The notes: generated by a model not told the origin, from the letters alone. Positions 1 through 10,879 are shown, counted from the stretch's first letter. The stretch: DNA of 64,000 nucleotides from Cymbomonas tetramitiformis (GCA_001247695.2 LGRX02034421.1:1-64000); one strand, 5' to 3'. A program made the numbers and translations.

Positions 1-2
1 GG

Positions 3-164
3 CAACCACTATTTGAGATATCACATATACTCTCGGATAAGTTCACTAGAGGTGTCAAATACTATTTAGTACGATATGCAGGCTACGGTCCTGAGCATGA
101 CAACTGGGTCAAAGCCACAGAGCTGACCAATGCAGCAGACATTATAGCTGCCTATGAAGGCTAA
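3..164 (+). CDS. Ty3/gypsy integrase C-terminal chromodomain (3' end of polyprotein)
   Basis: The plus strand is open from the window edge to a TAA at 162-164. It encodes the end of a chromodomain: an aromatic and basic run followed by YLVRYAGYGPEHDNW and a closing helix ending IIAAYEG. In chromoviruses this domain sits at the C terminus of integrase and steers insertion to marked chromatin. Only the last 53 residues are inside the window; protease, RT, RNase H and integrase core must lie upstream. The element runs plus-strand, opposite to the gag-pol remnant at 1814-4365. Frame and motif are directly visible. Whether the complete element is intact cannot be judged here. Confidence 0.8.
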   Translation, partial: QPLFEISHILSDKFTRGVKYYLVRYAGYGPEHDNWVKATELTNAADIIAAYEG

Positions 165-1211
165 ACATTATATTAAGCCTTATGCCCTTACTTCTTGTAA
201 TATATACTAATACATATCGATCATCTATATAACCTTGCTCTTAATGTTTATCATTATGTTGCATTGAAGCGGGAATTGATCCTTCCTTGCTAAAGGTGTA
301 GTGAGCCTTGTTCAAAATCATACCCTTGCACAGATACGCACACATGCGAGATATCATATCTGTGGATAAATAAAAACTGCTAAATGCTACCTTTGCCAAA
401 ACCGTAGTTTGTCATCGGATTCTTGGCCAGTCATCCGAAGCTACCGGAGACATTGACTGAGGTAGACGGAGTTGTGATCCTAAGTTGTGCTTGACAAACA
501 TAACTAAATAAATTTCACATTAGTACGTGGCGAATCCATTCTCACTCATCGCGATAGATGTTCGTCAAAGCGTGCGTACTGGACAAAATATTGAGGAGTT
601 GAGCAGACCGGTAAAGGATTATAAGTCCAATTCCGTTAAGCAGGGCCGCTCCGTTTGCATTAAAACAAGCCCCTTTGTTCGTTTATTATCGAAATCGGGC
701 TCCCCATCACCGCCTAGGATCCTCCAAAGTAGCTTAAGGAGGGGAGGAAGAGTTGGGTGCACTATATCAGGCTGAGAATCGTTCGAATATAATTCGTTAT
801 AATCGTGGGATCATCGATCGCGCAAAGGCGACGACGGCTAGCGCAAATAATCCGTAACGTAGACTTCGGATGCTTTGAATCGTCTAGCACATACATGATA
901 ACGTGTGGATCAATCAGTAATCCAACGTAGGATTGTATCGCGAAAACGCTCTTCATTGAACCTTGGAACGTCACTCAACGATACGATTTCCGAAAAGGTG
1001 GGCTACATCCTAATGACTGTATGGCTAAATGCCTAAGGTGAGGGACTAAAGTGGACTCAGTTCCCCCCAATAACCTAAAAACACCATGAGGGACGCCTCA
1101 AATCGGTGTAAGAAGACTGGTACCAGCAAGAAGCGACAACAACAAAGACATCAAAGACATATTCAAAGGTATGCCCGTTGTGAGGTCACAACTCTCTTAA
1201 GAGGGGAGATC
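165..1211 (+). other. 3' untranslated region of the plus-strand gypsy element, ending in a polypurine tract
   Basis: No convincing gene lies here. The stretch ends in a purine-rich run (AGAGGGGAGAT, about 1200-1210) directly before TGTCAGGG, which is the arrangement of a retroelement polypurine tract and LTR start. A second purine run occurs at 733-750 and could be a decoy or older tract. About 1 kb between the integrase stop and the LTR is long for this family but not unheard of. Confidence 0.5.
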
Positions 1212-1813
1212 TGTCAGGGTTATGACCGATGACATATGTGTCATACATGTCATACGTGTCATACGTGTCATACCTGTCATACCATGTCATGTCATGTCAT
1301 ATATTATTATGACAGTCGGTCATGTCATATATTATTATGACAATCGACAGTATGGTCGATCATGACTGTACAGGTCGAGTCGCGTCATACATTTATGACA
1401 GTCGTCAGTACGGTCGACTATGACATGTACAGTCATACCATTTGTCATTCACTCACCTTGAGTGACACCCGTCATCGAGAGGCCAGGTTGTGGCATCGAG
1501 ATGACAAAGCAAGATGAAGTCTTGAAGAACCGAAAGTGTTCGGAGAAAACTCATCTTTGCTTCTAGCATGTTCTGATCAAGCATGCGAGTATCATATGGC
1601 TTATTCGTTCAGCCGATACTGATTGTTCAACCAATGCCTTGGGTTCACAACCCAATTGGGGTGGCATCTATGAGATGCGGGGCATTGCGTAAAATGAGGT
1701 AGCGTTGGGCTACAGCAGTCACTTCTGAAGAAGCACTGCACTCATATCCACACAGACGCTGCGTGAGCTATTAACGTTCCATAATAGCCTCGCTATATAT
1801 CATATCGCTTCCA
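1212..1813 (+). repeat. LTR copy 1 (plus orientation), 3' LTR of the chromodomain element
   Basis: This 602-bp segment starts TGTCAGGG and ends TTCCA, so it has TG...CA termini. It is repeated almost identically, in inverted orientation, at 7613-8214. I saw only a handful of substitutions, one 9-bp unit present here and missing there, and a 7-bp duplication in the other copy. The first 250 bp are built from TGTCAT and its complement ATGACA. A polypurine tract precedes it and the interrupted RT frame follows it, so an LTR fits better than a DNA-transposon TIR. The other LTR of this element would be left of the window. Confidence 0.7.
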
Positions 1814-2287
1814 AGCTATTTTATGTATATCATCCGGATGAATGGGGATTTGGTGAAAGAACTGGTTGAAATCAAATCTACTGAACCATCTTGATCCCTT
1901 CAGCTGCTCTAGTAGGGTGTCATGTGGTGGTAGTGGATACGTGTCCTTGACGGTGATATTATTCAGGGCACGATAATCACAACACATCCTCCACTTTCCC
2001 CCTGGCTTAGGAGCGAAAATGATTGGGCATCCAAATGGCGATGATGATGGACGAAGGATACCCAACTCGACATATTTGATGATTTGCCGTTTGAGTTCCT
2101 CCATCATGGGTGCTGGAATGGTGCGTACTGGCTGTGAAGGAGGCTTATGTCCAGGTTCGATGTCGATTCTATGATATCCACCTTCAAACCGCTCTGGCCT
2201 ATGACCAGCCGGAAGATCCTCTTGGAAAACGTCTGAAAAGTCGTCTCTCACTTGATCACGTGCTACTGTGACCTCGGGGTCTTCCAT
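1814..2287 (-). pseudogene. Ty3/gypsy reverse transcriptase, truncated by LTR insertion
   Basis: The minus-strand frame gives the N-terminal half of a gypsy RT. It has the HRIDIEPG linker, the fingers motif SPFGCPIIFAPKPGGKWRMC, then DYRALNNITVKDTYPLPP and the first catalytic aspartate block FSRFDFNQFFHQI. The frame stops right after HKIA, where the LTR of the opposite-strand element begins, so the YxDD block, RNase H and integrase are missing. An in-frame TAA near 2300 separates it from the protease segment, which shares its frame. The gene is dead by truncation, and by the stop unless that codon was once read through. Confidence 0.85.
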
Positions 2288-2302
2288 TGCAGCATCAGAG
2301 AG

Positions 2303-2881
2303 TTATGCTACGGCTTCTTCAGCCGAACCACTGGATCGAATGCGACGGAGATGTTTCCTCATAGTGGTGGTACTGACCAATTCCATTTCAGGAAGGCCAT
2401 CTGAGTCTGGAGTCTGCTCAACTCTGGACAATACTGTGCGAATACTGGAGCCTGATGAATGCTTCCTAGTGATCGTCAGATTTTTGGTCTGAAAGTCAAT
2501 ATGTGGATTCCTCCTCTCCAACCAATCTTGACCCAGAATGACAGTGAATGGTTTCATGTCAATGATGTAGAGATCTACCGAATCCTTATACTTGCCCAGC
2601 GTGAATGTAGCATTGGGAAGATAGGATGTGCATGGTAGTTGGCTTCCTCCAGCCAATCCCACTGAAAATGATGAAGAATCTGTGGGAGGTATACCAAGCT
2701 GAGCAGCGAACTGTCTGTCGATGAAAGACGATGTGGCTCCTGGATCTACCAAAATGTGAGTACTCTGTCCATAAACTTTCCCTTTATACAACAACAACTT
2801 CTTCTGTGATTTCAGCTGTGCTGTTTGAGACTGCATCTGTGCGATGTGTTCTGTGGGATTGTCCATCTGCTGAAACTGCAA
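2303..2881 (-). pseudogene. Ty3/gypsy aspartic protease region
   Basis: The 192-residue minus-strand frame has the retropepsin layout. A flap-side strand leads into VDPGATSSFID (about residues 46-56), followed by a beta-rich core and VILGQDWLERRNP near residue 115, matching the ILGxDWL block of gypsy proteases. The catalytic triplet reads DPG instead of the usual DSG or DTG, a change explained by a single base. The frame differs from that of gag (ending 2956) and equals that of RT, so a gag-pro frameshift or fusion would have been needed. The C-terminal 50 residues are a linker toward RT. Confidence 0.8.
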
Positions 2882-2955
2882 TGTCAGACTGGAAAGGACT
2901 TCTTCTGAGATACTCTCAATCCGGCCACTTGCTTCAGTGGCATCTTCAGGCTGAT

Positions 2956-4365
2956 CTACCCTCGGGGTGCTCTCAACACCGGTACCTGCGCAGTACCCTG
3001 AGAGTTTCCCTGAGGAGCTGGAGCTGATGGAACTGGATCTGGAGTTGCAACTGCTGCATTGATGCTGTGCTGACTCTTCAGTTCCTTGACCAAGGTGTTG
3101 ATCGTGTTAATGAGTTTGTTAGACCCATCTTTTGCACCCTGATTCTTCTGTGGCTGTCTCTGATTCTGAAAAGGATTCTGAGCTGGTGGCTTGCCTTTGA
3201 TCTGCTTTCCATCATTGGTAGTGGTGGCCCAACAATCCTTCTCGATGTGACCTAGTCGATCACAACGATGGCAAGTCTTATTCTGATTCTGTTTCTGTGA
3301 TTGTCCTTTTCCTTTTCCTTTTCCCTTGCCTTTGCCACTTTTTCCTTTGTTCCGATTCTGATTGGAGTTCTGGCTGCCACTCTGATTCCAATTACGATTT
3401 CTGTTGGATCTGTCATATGGCTTCTGGCCACGTCCTCTGTCCTTATCCTTCTTGGCTGGACCTCCAGATGACTGCTCCTTCTGACCCCGATAGCGAAGGG
3501 TTTCTGATTGCTTTGAGTGAATGACGTAGTTCAAATCAAGCAATATCTGTGTGGTTAGTGACCACGACATATTATTCCTTTCTGTTTCTGTCAGGAATCG
3601 TAAATGAAACTGTCTGCGAAGTTCCGGATCTACGCTGTTGACGAATCTGGCCTTTATCAACACATCTTCCAGTTCAACTGCTGCCAGTGCAGCCAGTGAA
3701 GTGAATGTGCGTAGATAATCTGAAAAAGTCTGGTTTTCCTGTTTCAGTGACATTAGGTGTTTTTTAGCCACTGATCTTTTATGGGGGTTACCAAACTGTC
3801 TGAGGAAAATTCCTCTGATTCCTGCAAATGTGGCATCTGGTTGATTTGCCACGACCTGGAAATAGTGTCTGTCGTTATTCTGAATGAGAGTAAGAAACAC
3901 TGTGATCAAATCCTTATCATTGACACCTGGATAAGTGAACTGGAAATATCTGTCCACTGTATCCAACCAGACCTCTGCGTCCTGTCCTAATTTGAATTCC
4001 CTAGGTGGCGTCATTTTCACCTTGGGGACCAAACTGGGTGGAGCTGGTGGAGCTGGTGCTGGTACTGAATCTGCATCTGGGTCTACAAAGACCATCGGAG
4101 GACTGTCTGCTGTGTACTCTGCTTCTGGTGCCTGAGGCTCATTGGCAGGATCCTTGTACCGGCTCATATCTGGTTTCATGCGACTGACATTGTCATAATA
4201 GCCTATGTGGTCATATCTGGTTAGTGTATCGGCAAAACCAGCAATCCACTTTGGAACCTTAAACCGACTGTATGCATCGTATGAACCAAGAATGTCGAAA
4301 AACCAAGTCGAATGATCTGGGTTGATATCAGGAACCTCATGCTCTTCCTCTTCGATAGTAACCAT
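2956..4365 (-). CDS. Ty3/gypsy Gag with CCHC zinc knuckle
   Basis: This is a 469-residue minus-strand ORF. An acidic N terminus and a proline-rich spacer lead to a retrotransposon gag capsid-like domain at about residues 115-290 (EVWLDTVDRYF, LMSLKQENQTFSDYLRTF). A very basic Gly/Lys/Asn/Gln tract follows, then a single zinc knuckle CHRCDRLGHIEKDC (CX2CX4HX4C). Gag coats and packages the element RNA, and the knuckle binds nucleic acid. The ORF is uninterrupted, unlike the pol region downstream. The start ATG at 4363-4365 fits the length usual for gypsy Gag. The element runs minus-strand into protease and RT at 2881-1814. Confidence 0.85.
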   Translation of the reverse strand: MVTIEEEEHEVPDINPDHSTWFFDILGSYDAYSRFKVPKWIAGFADTLTRYDHIGYYDNVSRMKPDMSRYKDPANEPQAPEAEYTADSPPMVFVDPDADSVPAPAPPAPPSLVPKVKMTPPREFKLGQDAEVWLDTVDRYFQFTYPGVNDKDLITVFLTLIQNNDRHYFQVVANQPDATFAGIRGIFLRQFGNPHKRSVAKKHLMSLKQENQTFSDYLRTFTSLAALAAVELEDVLIKARFVNSVDPELRRQFHLRFLTETERNNMSWSLTTQILLDLNYVIHSKQSETLRYRGQKEQSSGGPAKKDKDRGRGQKPYDRSNRNRNWNQSGSQNSNQNRNKGKSGKGKGKGKGKGQSQKQNQNKTCHRCDRLGHIEKDCWATTTNDGKQIKGKPPAQNPFQNQRQPQKNQGAKDGSNKLINTINTLVKELKSQHSINAAVATPDPVPSAPAPQGNSQGTAQVPVLRAPRG

Positions 4366-7300
4366 CTAAAAACAAAACACAACACAAAAAATACCTTCAG
4401 CTAATTGTCTAACTGAGTGTGTGTGATTTATATGTTATATATGGTATATCTATATATTATGATGAGGTTATGCATGTACATATATCCACCTTCTTCCCCC
4501 CTCAAGGAAGTGTGTGATACAATGGCAGTTGTCAATTGCCAATACCTCATTCAGCATGCATTCCTTATAGGAATCAGCTGTTACAGTTTTAGGGTTGCAG
4601 CCCTACAGTCCTTGGGTTGTAGCCCTGCAGTTTTTGGGTTGTTGCCCATAGTATTATCATGTCTATGATGATTTAGCATGATATAATAATGCCAAAAAAC
4701 GAAGTTTTTCCAAATAATGGCGGCATTTTAGGGCATGTGTGGTTACAGTGGCCCTATTACCCAATACAGTGATTAGGGTGTTACATGATATCAGTAACCC
4801 TAATACAGGTAAAATAAGCAGTATAACGTTTTTGCAAAGATTTTTAAGCAAAACTGCATTCAATACCTAAGTGAATGTTAAGTGATTTTCAGAGGGTACG
4901 TTACACCCCTGACACACACATTCAAATATTAGGGTGTTACAGGGTGTTACACGTGTTATGTCTTTCAGGGATTGTTATTTGATAGATAAATATCCATTAT
5001 AGCAAAAAAAATCAATCCCGAATTTGCAAAATATTACACGTATTGTATTTTGACCGATTTTTTTTTACAGCCAATATGTTCACCCCTATATATTACACAC
5101 CTAATATCTAGGGTGTTACACGAGATATGACATGTGTCATTATGATTTTCTCATACCTCAATAGGTATAAAATCATATTATCAAATAAAATAGGGTCCGA
5201 TTTTCAATTTTCAAATCTATCGCAAACGGATTTTACCCATTTTGGCCGTTTTTGGCTATATATATATATATATACATATCTCTGTGTGTGTGTGGACTGC
5301 AAAGTACAGAAGCACTGCAAATCACTTTTCCTTTGCACATGACAAATTTCATGGCATAAAAGTGAATTATGCTGTATATCAACATCTGAGGTTGATCACA
5401 TTTCTGGGTTTTACTGATTTAAACCCATGGAGGCAAATGCACTCTCTGGTGATATTTAAGATAAGTCAACTGTAAATGAATTCACAGTTGTGTCAGATCC
5501 TAAGATATATTTGGATGTATACAACGAGTATATCAAGTGATATCTCTATGTTCAAATACATCTGGACACTGCTAGATATAATCTGAGCAGTTTTTACACA
5601 ACACAATGTTTGTGTGTATGTACGTCCACAACCACCTTTTGTCAATTCATGTATGGTTGCTGATCTGAGTTGGTACATGCATGTGAAGTGATCATCTGAA
5701 TCAACTGTCAGAATGCAATGTAGATATTGATGTTGCTCCAGCGATATTGTGTGGAATGACGAGTAGACTGCACCCAACAGTTACCAGCTGTTTAATGGGT
5801 GCAGTATCTTGCCTTCGGGTCTGGAGATAACTCCATCCAGCCCTACAGCATGTTGTTTGATCCTGTTCCCTTATGTATCGCCATCGCTGACACTTCCACG
5901 CACATGTGTTTGGAAGTGGAATCTATGTATTATGTATTGATACAATACTTAATCATTACACTTGGAGTCAGTGTATTGTCAACATGTATAATGAATGCTA
6001 GTGTTTGTGCAGTGTATAGTACTGCTGATTAGTACTATTGTGTGTGTGTGTTTACTTACACACACTTTGCAAGATCTTTATGGATATCACAATATCCTAA
6101 CAACCTATCATGCAGATTGTCAGCATACCACGTACTGATTTCATCTAACATGATATATATAGTTTAGGGATTGTTGTAATTCCATGATAATCTCATTACG
6201 AAATGAGTTAATGATTGATTTTACATGAAGCTCAGGTGAGCATTCCTTCAAGTAATCCACCATAGAATGTACATGTTACCTGGAGAGCATCTCGGCTCCA
6301 CCAGGGCACGACAAACTAATTATGGTGTTGTGATTACTGTCAGGCACCCTTTGCAACATGGATTCGAATATAGGAAGCATTCACTGCAATATGCTTATGC
6401 TCTATTTACTACAGCTGTTATCGTGATCAAGCTGTACAATATAATAAAGTATGTAACATTTACAACATTGCAATCATTCAGAATAAAATGTGTGCATGAT
6501 ATAGAAGTATATGCACTGTGTATTAATGATTGCTGTAAGTGAAATGAGTGTATGTGTGTGTGTGCTGATCTGCACACACATGTTGTGCACAGATCACTGT
6601 GCTGCTGATAAGTATAATGCTGATGATCAAAAGTATTTGTGTGGTCATCAGAACATTGGAATCTGCTGCATGGTATAGTTGCATGGTATAATAATGCATG
6701 GTACATCTCGCTGCATGCGATGGATAGTATATGCTGCAAGTGTGCGTGTGTGTGTGTGATATGGCTACACACACAACATATAGTACACAGACATGTGATT
6801 GCACAGTGTTCATATTTATCTGATTTCATCTACTTATATGTGTGTGTGTGTGGCTACACACACAGCATATGATGCACACCCATATGATTGCAAACTTGTA
6901 TGTAAATCTGCCAGTGAATGGATAAACATCATCTCTTATGTGCAAGCATCACAGATTTTAAGTAGCATGCTGCATATATGTATACCATCATCGCGCGTCA
7001 TCCGATCATGATGAATCTAGCAGGTGTGTATATATCCTGTCAAGCAAAATCATCATGCGCGCGTAGACGAGTGATTTTTGCAACCATTTAAAATGACGAG
7101 ATTTTGATGCGTACACTGCACTGAAAATTAGTGCGAGTAGCAATTTATCTAAGTCGCTGATGTGCGCGCTGCAAATGGTGTACATATCTCTGTCGCAGGT
7201 ATGTATGGCATATGATATGAATGCCATTTCGCGTACGGAACATACACTGATGACGATTTGTTCATCTGCGCGTCAGTATGTCGCATATCGTACAATTTTG

Positions 7301-7612
7301 CGAATGATAGCAGCGCATATGTGCGATCTGTATGCTGTATGCACACCTTGTTGCGTTGTTATACTCTGACGGTGATTATGCGAGCGTAAGCGTTAGCGAC
7401 GGTATCTCCTGCGCACTTCGTCCGCTGTTTATTCCGCAGCGAGTGTAGTTATGCGATATATGTCTTATATGTGCGACTGCGAGCGCCTGTATGTATACGC
7501 GATCCGCGAACCTGTTGCACACACAAAATACAATATATCTCTATTTGCTGCACTGCACACTTAGGTCCTCGTTCGTCGCGTGGACGATTAGAATACCACT
7601 CTTAAGGGTTCG
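4366..7612. other. AT-rich leader between minus-strand LTR and gag; no gene
   Basis: About 3.2 kb of AT-rich DNA with no supportable ORF. If the LTR at 7613-8214 is the 5' LTR of the gag-pol remnant, this is an unusually long leader. It holds several AGGGTGTTACA motifs (4779-5119), runs of TATATA and TGTGTG/CACACA, and two copies of a roughly 103-bp block with GGCTACACACACA (6735-6900). Short words rich in TGCGC and CATATG fill 7000-7560. No convincing tRNA primer-binding site was recognised next to the LTR. Confidence 0.5.
4779..5119 (-). repeat. Dispersed AGGGTGTTACA motifs (TGTAACACCC on minus strand)
   Basis: The 10-mer GGGTGTTACA occurs near 4779, 4929, 4939 and 5110, always in the same orientation. 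On the minus strand it reads TGTAACACCC, a common start of gypsy LTRs. It may mark remnants or tandem duplication of another LTR upstream of gag, but no matching LTR end was found. Confidence 0.4.
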
Positions 7613-8214
7613 CTTGGAAGCGATATGATATATGATATATAGCGAGGCTATTATGGAACGTTAATAGCTCACGCAACGTCTGTGTGGATATGAGTGCAGT
7701 GCTTCTTCAGAAGTGACTGCTGTAGCCCAACGCTACCTCATTTTACGCAATGCCCCGCATCTCATAGATGCCACCACAATTGGGTTGTGAACCCAAGGCA
7801 TTGGTTGAACAATCAGTATCGGCTGAACGAATAAGCCATATGATACTCGCATGCTTGTTCAGAACATGCTAGAAGCGAAGATGAGTTTTCTCCGAACACT
7901 TTCGGTTCTTCAAGACTTCATCTTGCTTTGTCATCTCGATGCCACAACCTGGCCTCTCGATGACAAGTGTCACTCAAGGTGAGTGAATGACAAATGGTAT
8001 GACTGTACATGTCATAGTCGACCGTACTGACGACTGTCATAAATGTATGACGCGACTCGACCTGTACAGTCATGATCGACCATACTGTCGACTGTCATAA
8101 TAATATATGACATAACCGACTGTCATAATAATATATGACATGACATGACATGGTATGACAGGTATGACACGTATGACATGTATGACACATATGTCATCGG
8201 TCATAACCCTGACA
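7613..8214 (-). repeat. LTR copy 2 (minus orientation)
   Basis: This is the inverted partner of 1212-1813. Read on the minus strand it begins TGTCAGGG at 8214 and ends TTCCA near 7613. It is best explained as the 5' LTR of the minus-strand gag-pol remnant, which would then be the same family as the plus-strand element that interrupts it. No target duplication is visible at its outer edge, because the partner LTR of that element is not in view. Confidence 0.65.
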
Positions 8215-8846
8215 AGCAAAATGACAAATGCAAAAGTCTGAAATCGAGCATTCCAAAAACTGAAAACTGACATCCAACATAGAGCAAAATTAGCCAAAAT
8301 TGAAAATCGGAAATCTAACGTAGAGCAAAATGACAAACGTAAAAAATCTGAAATCAAGCATTCCAAAAACTGAAATCAGAAAACTAACGTAGATCAAAAT
8401 TAGCTGAGATTGAAAATTTGGAAATCTAACGTAGAGCATAACGACATATGTAAAATTGCACTTTCGCATTTTCCCTTCAATTTCAACAAATGCAACAATC
8501 TTGATTATTGTTAATTAATTATAAATGCAACCGACTCCGGCCCTTGTGGTCACGGCAGGGATCGAGCGTACTGTATTCGCAAGAAAACAAGATGTCGAGG
8601 AATTCATATATCAAGGATTTGACATATTGTTGATATATAAAAATCAGGTGTGTTTCTTACTACATTCAAATGCGATTGAAATTTTAACGGCTTAAATATA
8701 TGTCAAAATACTGATATACTTTGAGTTGTTATCGAATTATTTTCACATATTTTCACATATTTTAAGAATTTTGACTTGTTATTCACATATTGCCATTTCA
8801 ATAGTGGTATACATTCGCAGGGAAAATCATATGGTTCGGAGACGTA
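8215..8846. repeat. Two-copy tandem repeat of about 110 bp and AT-rich spacer
   Basis: Two degenerate copies of a 110-bp unit containing GCATTCCAAAAACTGAAA span 8216-8440, with a third fragment starting near 8436. From 8450 to 8846 the DNA is AT-rich and nothing recognisable was seen. Confidence 0.6.
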
Positions 8847-9254
8847 TTGGCCGCACGAGCCGGAGCGTCTCGCCTGATGGATGTGCCGCTGCACATGCAC
8901 GGTAGCGACCCCAAGGTCTGGCTGGGGAGACCATTCACGGAGAATGAAGCGGCACTCGTCGAAGGGCCTCCTCAAGTGTGTCAATCTTTCGGCTCGGTCG
9001 TGGTTCGAGGAGTATGCTATCGCACGGCAGCTCAGGACACGACAAAGAAAACTTGTCAACGTTACTTCCGAGCCTTTTTCTCTGGAGAAAACATCAAAGG
9101 CGAGGAAATCGAGACTGACCGGTGCGTCCGTGCATTACGTTTTGGTAAATGTGCGCAGAATATGTACCGAATGTCTTCTGTGTGTCTTCTCGACATCTTC
9201 GGGGATTCTTACTATAGAGTATGGTGGCTCCAACTCGCAGGTACGCCATGGTAG
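8847..9254 (+). CDS. Possible upstream exon or decayed gene, unknown
   Basis: Two overlapping plus-strand frames are open here (8847-9254 and 8881-9258). The second contains a plausible alpha-helical, arginine-rich stretch with WFEEYAIARQLRTRQRKL. The segment directly precedes the ORF at 9221-9604, and a potential donor (CAG/GTACGC) lies at about 9240, so it may be spliced to that gene or be its decayed 5' part. The 3' end contains the GTCTTC words that fill 9740-10160. No domain was recognised and the call is weak. Confidence 0.2.
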   Translation: MAARAGASRLMDVPLHMHGSDPKVWLGRPFTENEAALVEGPPQVCQSFGSVVVRGVCYRTAAQDTTKKTCQRYFRAFFSGENIKGEEIETDRCVRALRFGKCAQNMYRMSSVCLLDIFGDSYYRVWWLQLAGTPW

Positions 9255-9604
9255 ATAGCATCTACAAGGTCGACTTGGCCGCGAAAGAATACATTCTTGT
9301 GAAGGGAAAGTGGTTCCCTGAATTCAACAAAGCGACGACAAAACGGTTTGCCAAGCTAAACTCGAAGTACGGGCCGGACAATACCGCAAAGGTGGTGTAC
9401 ACATACGACCCGGATGATCCCGAGACACCTTGGGACACTACTGATCCATTCACCCTGGCGGCTCAAATTGAGCACCAAGTTGTAATAAAGAAACATCCTG
9501 TGATGAAGACGGCGGTGGTATTTGATTTAAAGGCTGAATTTTTCGAGTGCATCGACGATGATGGTTCACGACCGAAAGGTGCAAGACGCAAGAGGCGATC
9601 ATGA
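9221..9604 (+). CDS. Small hypothetical protein with basic C terminus
   Basis: The 127-residue ORF has normal-looking amino-acid composition. An alternative start is MVDSIYKVDL, ten residues in. The middle has an acidic YTYDPDDPETPWDTTDP segment, and the C terminus is FDLKAEFFE, an acidic IDDDGS patch and the basic tail KGARRKRRS, which resembles a nuclear localisation signal. I do not recognise the family. The last 45 or so residues recur as a diverged copy at 10495-10695, about 1.0 kb downstream, so the protein tail was under enough constraint to stay recognisable. Both copies are followed at about 630 bp by TTTTCCCAGA. Confidence 0.45.
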   Translation: MVAPTRRYAMVDSIYKVDLAAKEYILVKGKWFPEFNKATTKRFAKLNSKYGPDNTAKVVYTYDPDDPETPWDTTDPFTLAAQIEHQVVIKKHPVMKTAVVFDLKAEFFECIDDDGSRPKGARRKRRS

Positions 9605-9739
9605 TAATACGCCGGGCATCGTACTTAGTGGTCTGTATGTTGAATAGATGCAATCGTACATGTATGTGTAGATAAACCTATCAAGTAACTTAGCCGTATA
9701 TTATGTATCATAGCAACAGAGCATGATGACAACCCTGAA

Positions 9740-10160
9740 GCTGTTAGGAAGATACCTGGAATGTCTTCTGCATGTCTTCCGTGCGCCTTCTGAATGTCGT
9801 CTGTGATTACGCGATGAGTGTACGTGTGGTATGAAGTAGCTATGTGGCCACATTGCATAATCATCACATATGTGTCGATAACACATGTCAGAATGTATTC
9901 TGGTCAAGATGACATTCAGAACATCTTCCGTGTATCTTCCGAGAAGACTGTCCTTTGTATGTCTTCCGGGAAGATGTCTTCCGAAATCCGGAAGGCATTC
10001 CGCACATCTTCGGTACGTCTTCCCCGAAGAGTGTCTTCTGGTTTCCAGAAGACGTTTCCACCCCGAAGACGTCTTCTGGAAACCATAAGACATCATGTCT
10101 ACGAAGACGTCTAGATGACGTTCAGAAGACGTCTTCTAGACGTCTTCTGATTTTCCCAGA
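9740..10160. repeat. Word tract A: GTCTTCC/GAAGAC array
   Basis: About 420 bp is saturated with GTCTTCC, GAAGAC and the palindrome GAAGACGTCTTC in both orientations, with irregular spacers. It is not a simple tandem repeat because unit spacing varies. It ends in TTTTCCCAGA at 10151-10160. A few GTCTTC words already occur in the preceding coding-like region (9173-9205). Confidence 0.8.
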
Positions 10161-10494
10161 ATGTAGGGAGTTGGATTAGCAGTTAGGCCTTGTCGCCCTA
10201 GCTCCTGCCCTAACTAGCAATCTTACATTTCCGAGTTGCCTGTCAGTCACCACCCACAGTGCTGAAATCTGTATAGGCAGCCCTGACCGGGAGTCCCGGT
10301 GCAGGCCCCTATGACAGATTCCTAGGTAGCCAACACTGGACCGGTGACTGATGACTGTTCGTGCTGTGGCACACCAAGGTGTCACAGGTAGCTAGTACCG
10401 AGACCGTCCCGACTCCGAGGCCGTTCCGGGTATATCTAGCTTAGGGTTTATTTCTGATCAGAGTTTATCTATACTGAGTTCACAGACTATCTGA
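10161..10494. other. Spacer between the two gene-tail modules; no gene
   Basis: No ORF is supported. The segment contains GGCAGCCCTGAC followed closely by CAGGCCCCT. A similar pair occurs near 26548-26570, suggesting a low-copy dispersed repeat. Confidence 0.3.
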
Positions 10495-10695
10495 TATCTT
10501 TGGACTAGGATATTCCAGTACGTGATACTCGATTTGAAGGCCGACTTTTTCGAGGGCATCGACGATGATGGCGCAAGGCCGACAGGTGCAAGACGAAAGA
10601 AACGACATCAGTATGCGCGGATGATGGGCGGAGTATGTTTCGTACATGTTCCCAATGTACTCCGGGGGAAGCAACTCCAGTTTCGTCTTTCATGA
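10495..10695 (+). pseudogene. Duplicated 3' end of the 9221-9604 gene
   Basis: This plus-strand frame reads VILDLKADFFEGIDDDGARP and then a basic GARRKKR run, matching the end of the 9221-9604 protein at most positions. It lacks the original stop and continues 30 residues to a TGA at 10693-10695. Only the tail is present, so it is a partial tandem duplication. The offset between copies is about 1,007 bp, and 640 bp downstream the same TTTTCCCAGA border reappears. Confidence 0.7.
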
Positions 10696-10879
10696 ACTTG
10701 GAAATGCCAATAAACTGTCATGACAAGTAAGTAGGTGTATGTGCCCATAGTTAACGCGACAATTGTAATTATGGTTTAAAGCGGATTATACGCAGAACAC
10801 GTTCGAAATATTCAAGGGCTGTGGCATTGAGTATTAACCAAGTCACCAAATAATTATCTCATCAGCGTTAAAATTTGTG

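Noticed and set aside
6395..6872. Overlapping ORFs with His/Thr and Cys/Val runs
   Set aside because: They are produced by TGTGTG/CACACA repeats.
7560..7600. tRNA-like or primer-binding sequence beside LTR copy 2 (TGGTATTCTAATCG on minus)
   Set aside because: It is 16 bp from the LTR end and its complement does not fold as a proper T-arm and acceptor stem.
1212..8214. A single 7.0-kb DNA transposon with 605-bp TIRs
   Set aside because: No target duplication at the outer edges, and TG...CA ends plus a polypurine tract and chromodomain on the left favour LTRs. It is kept only as an alternative.
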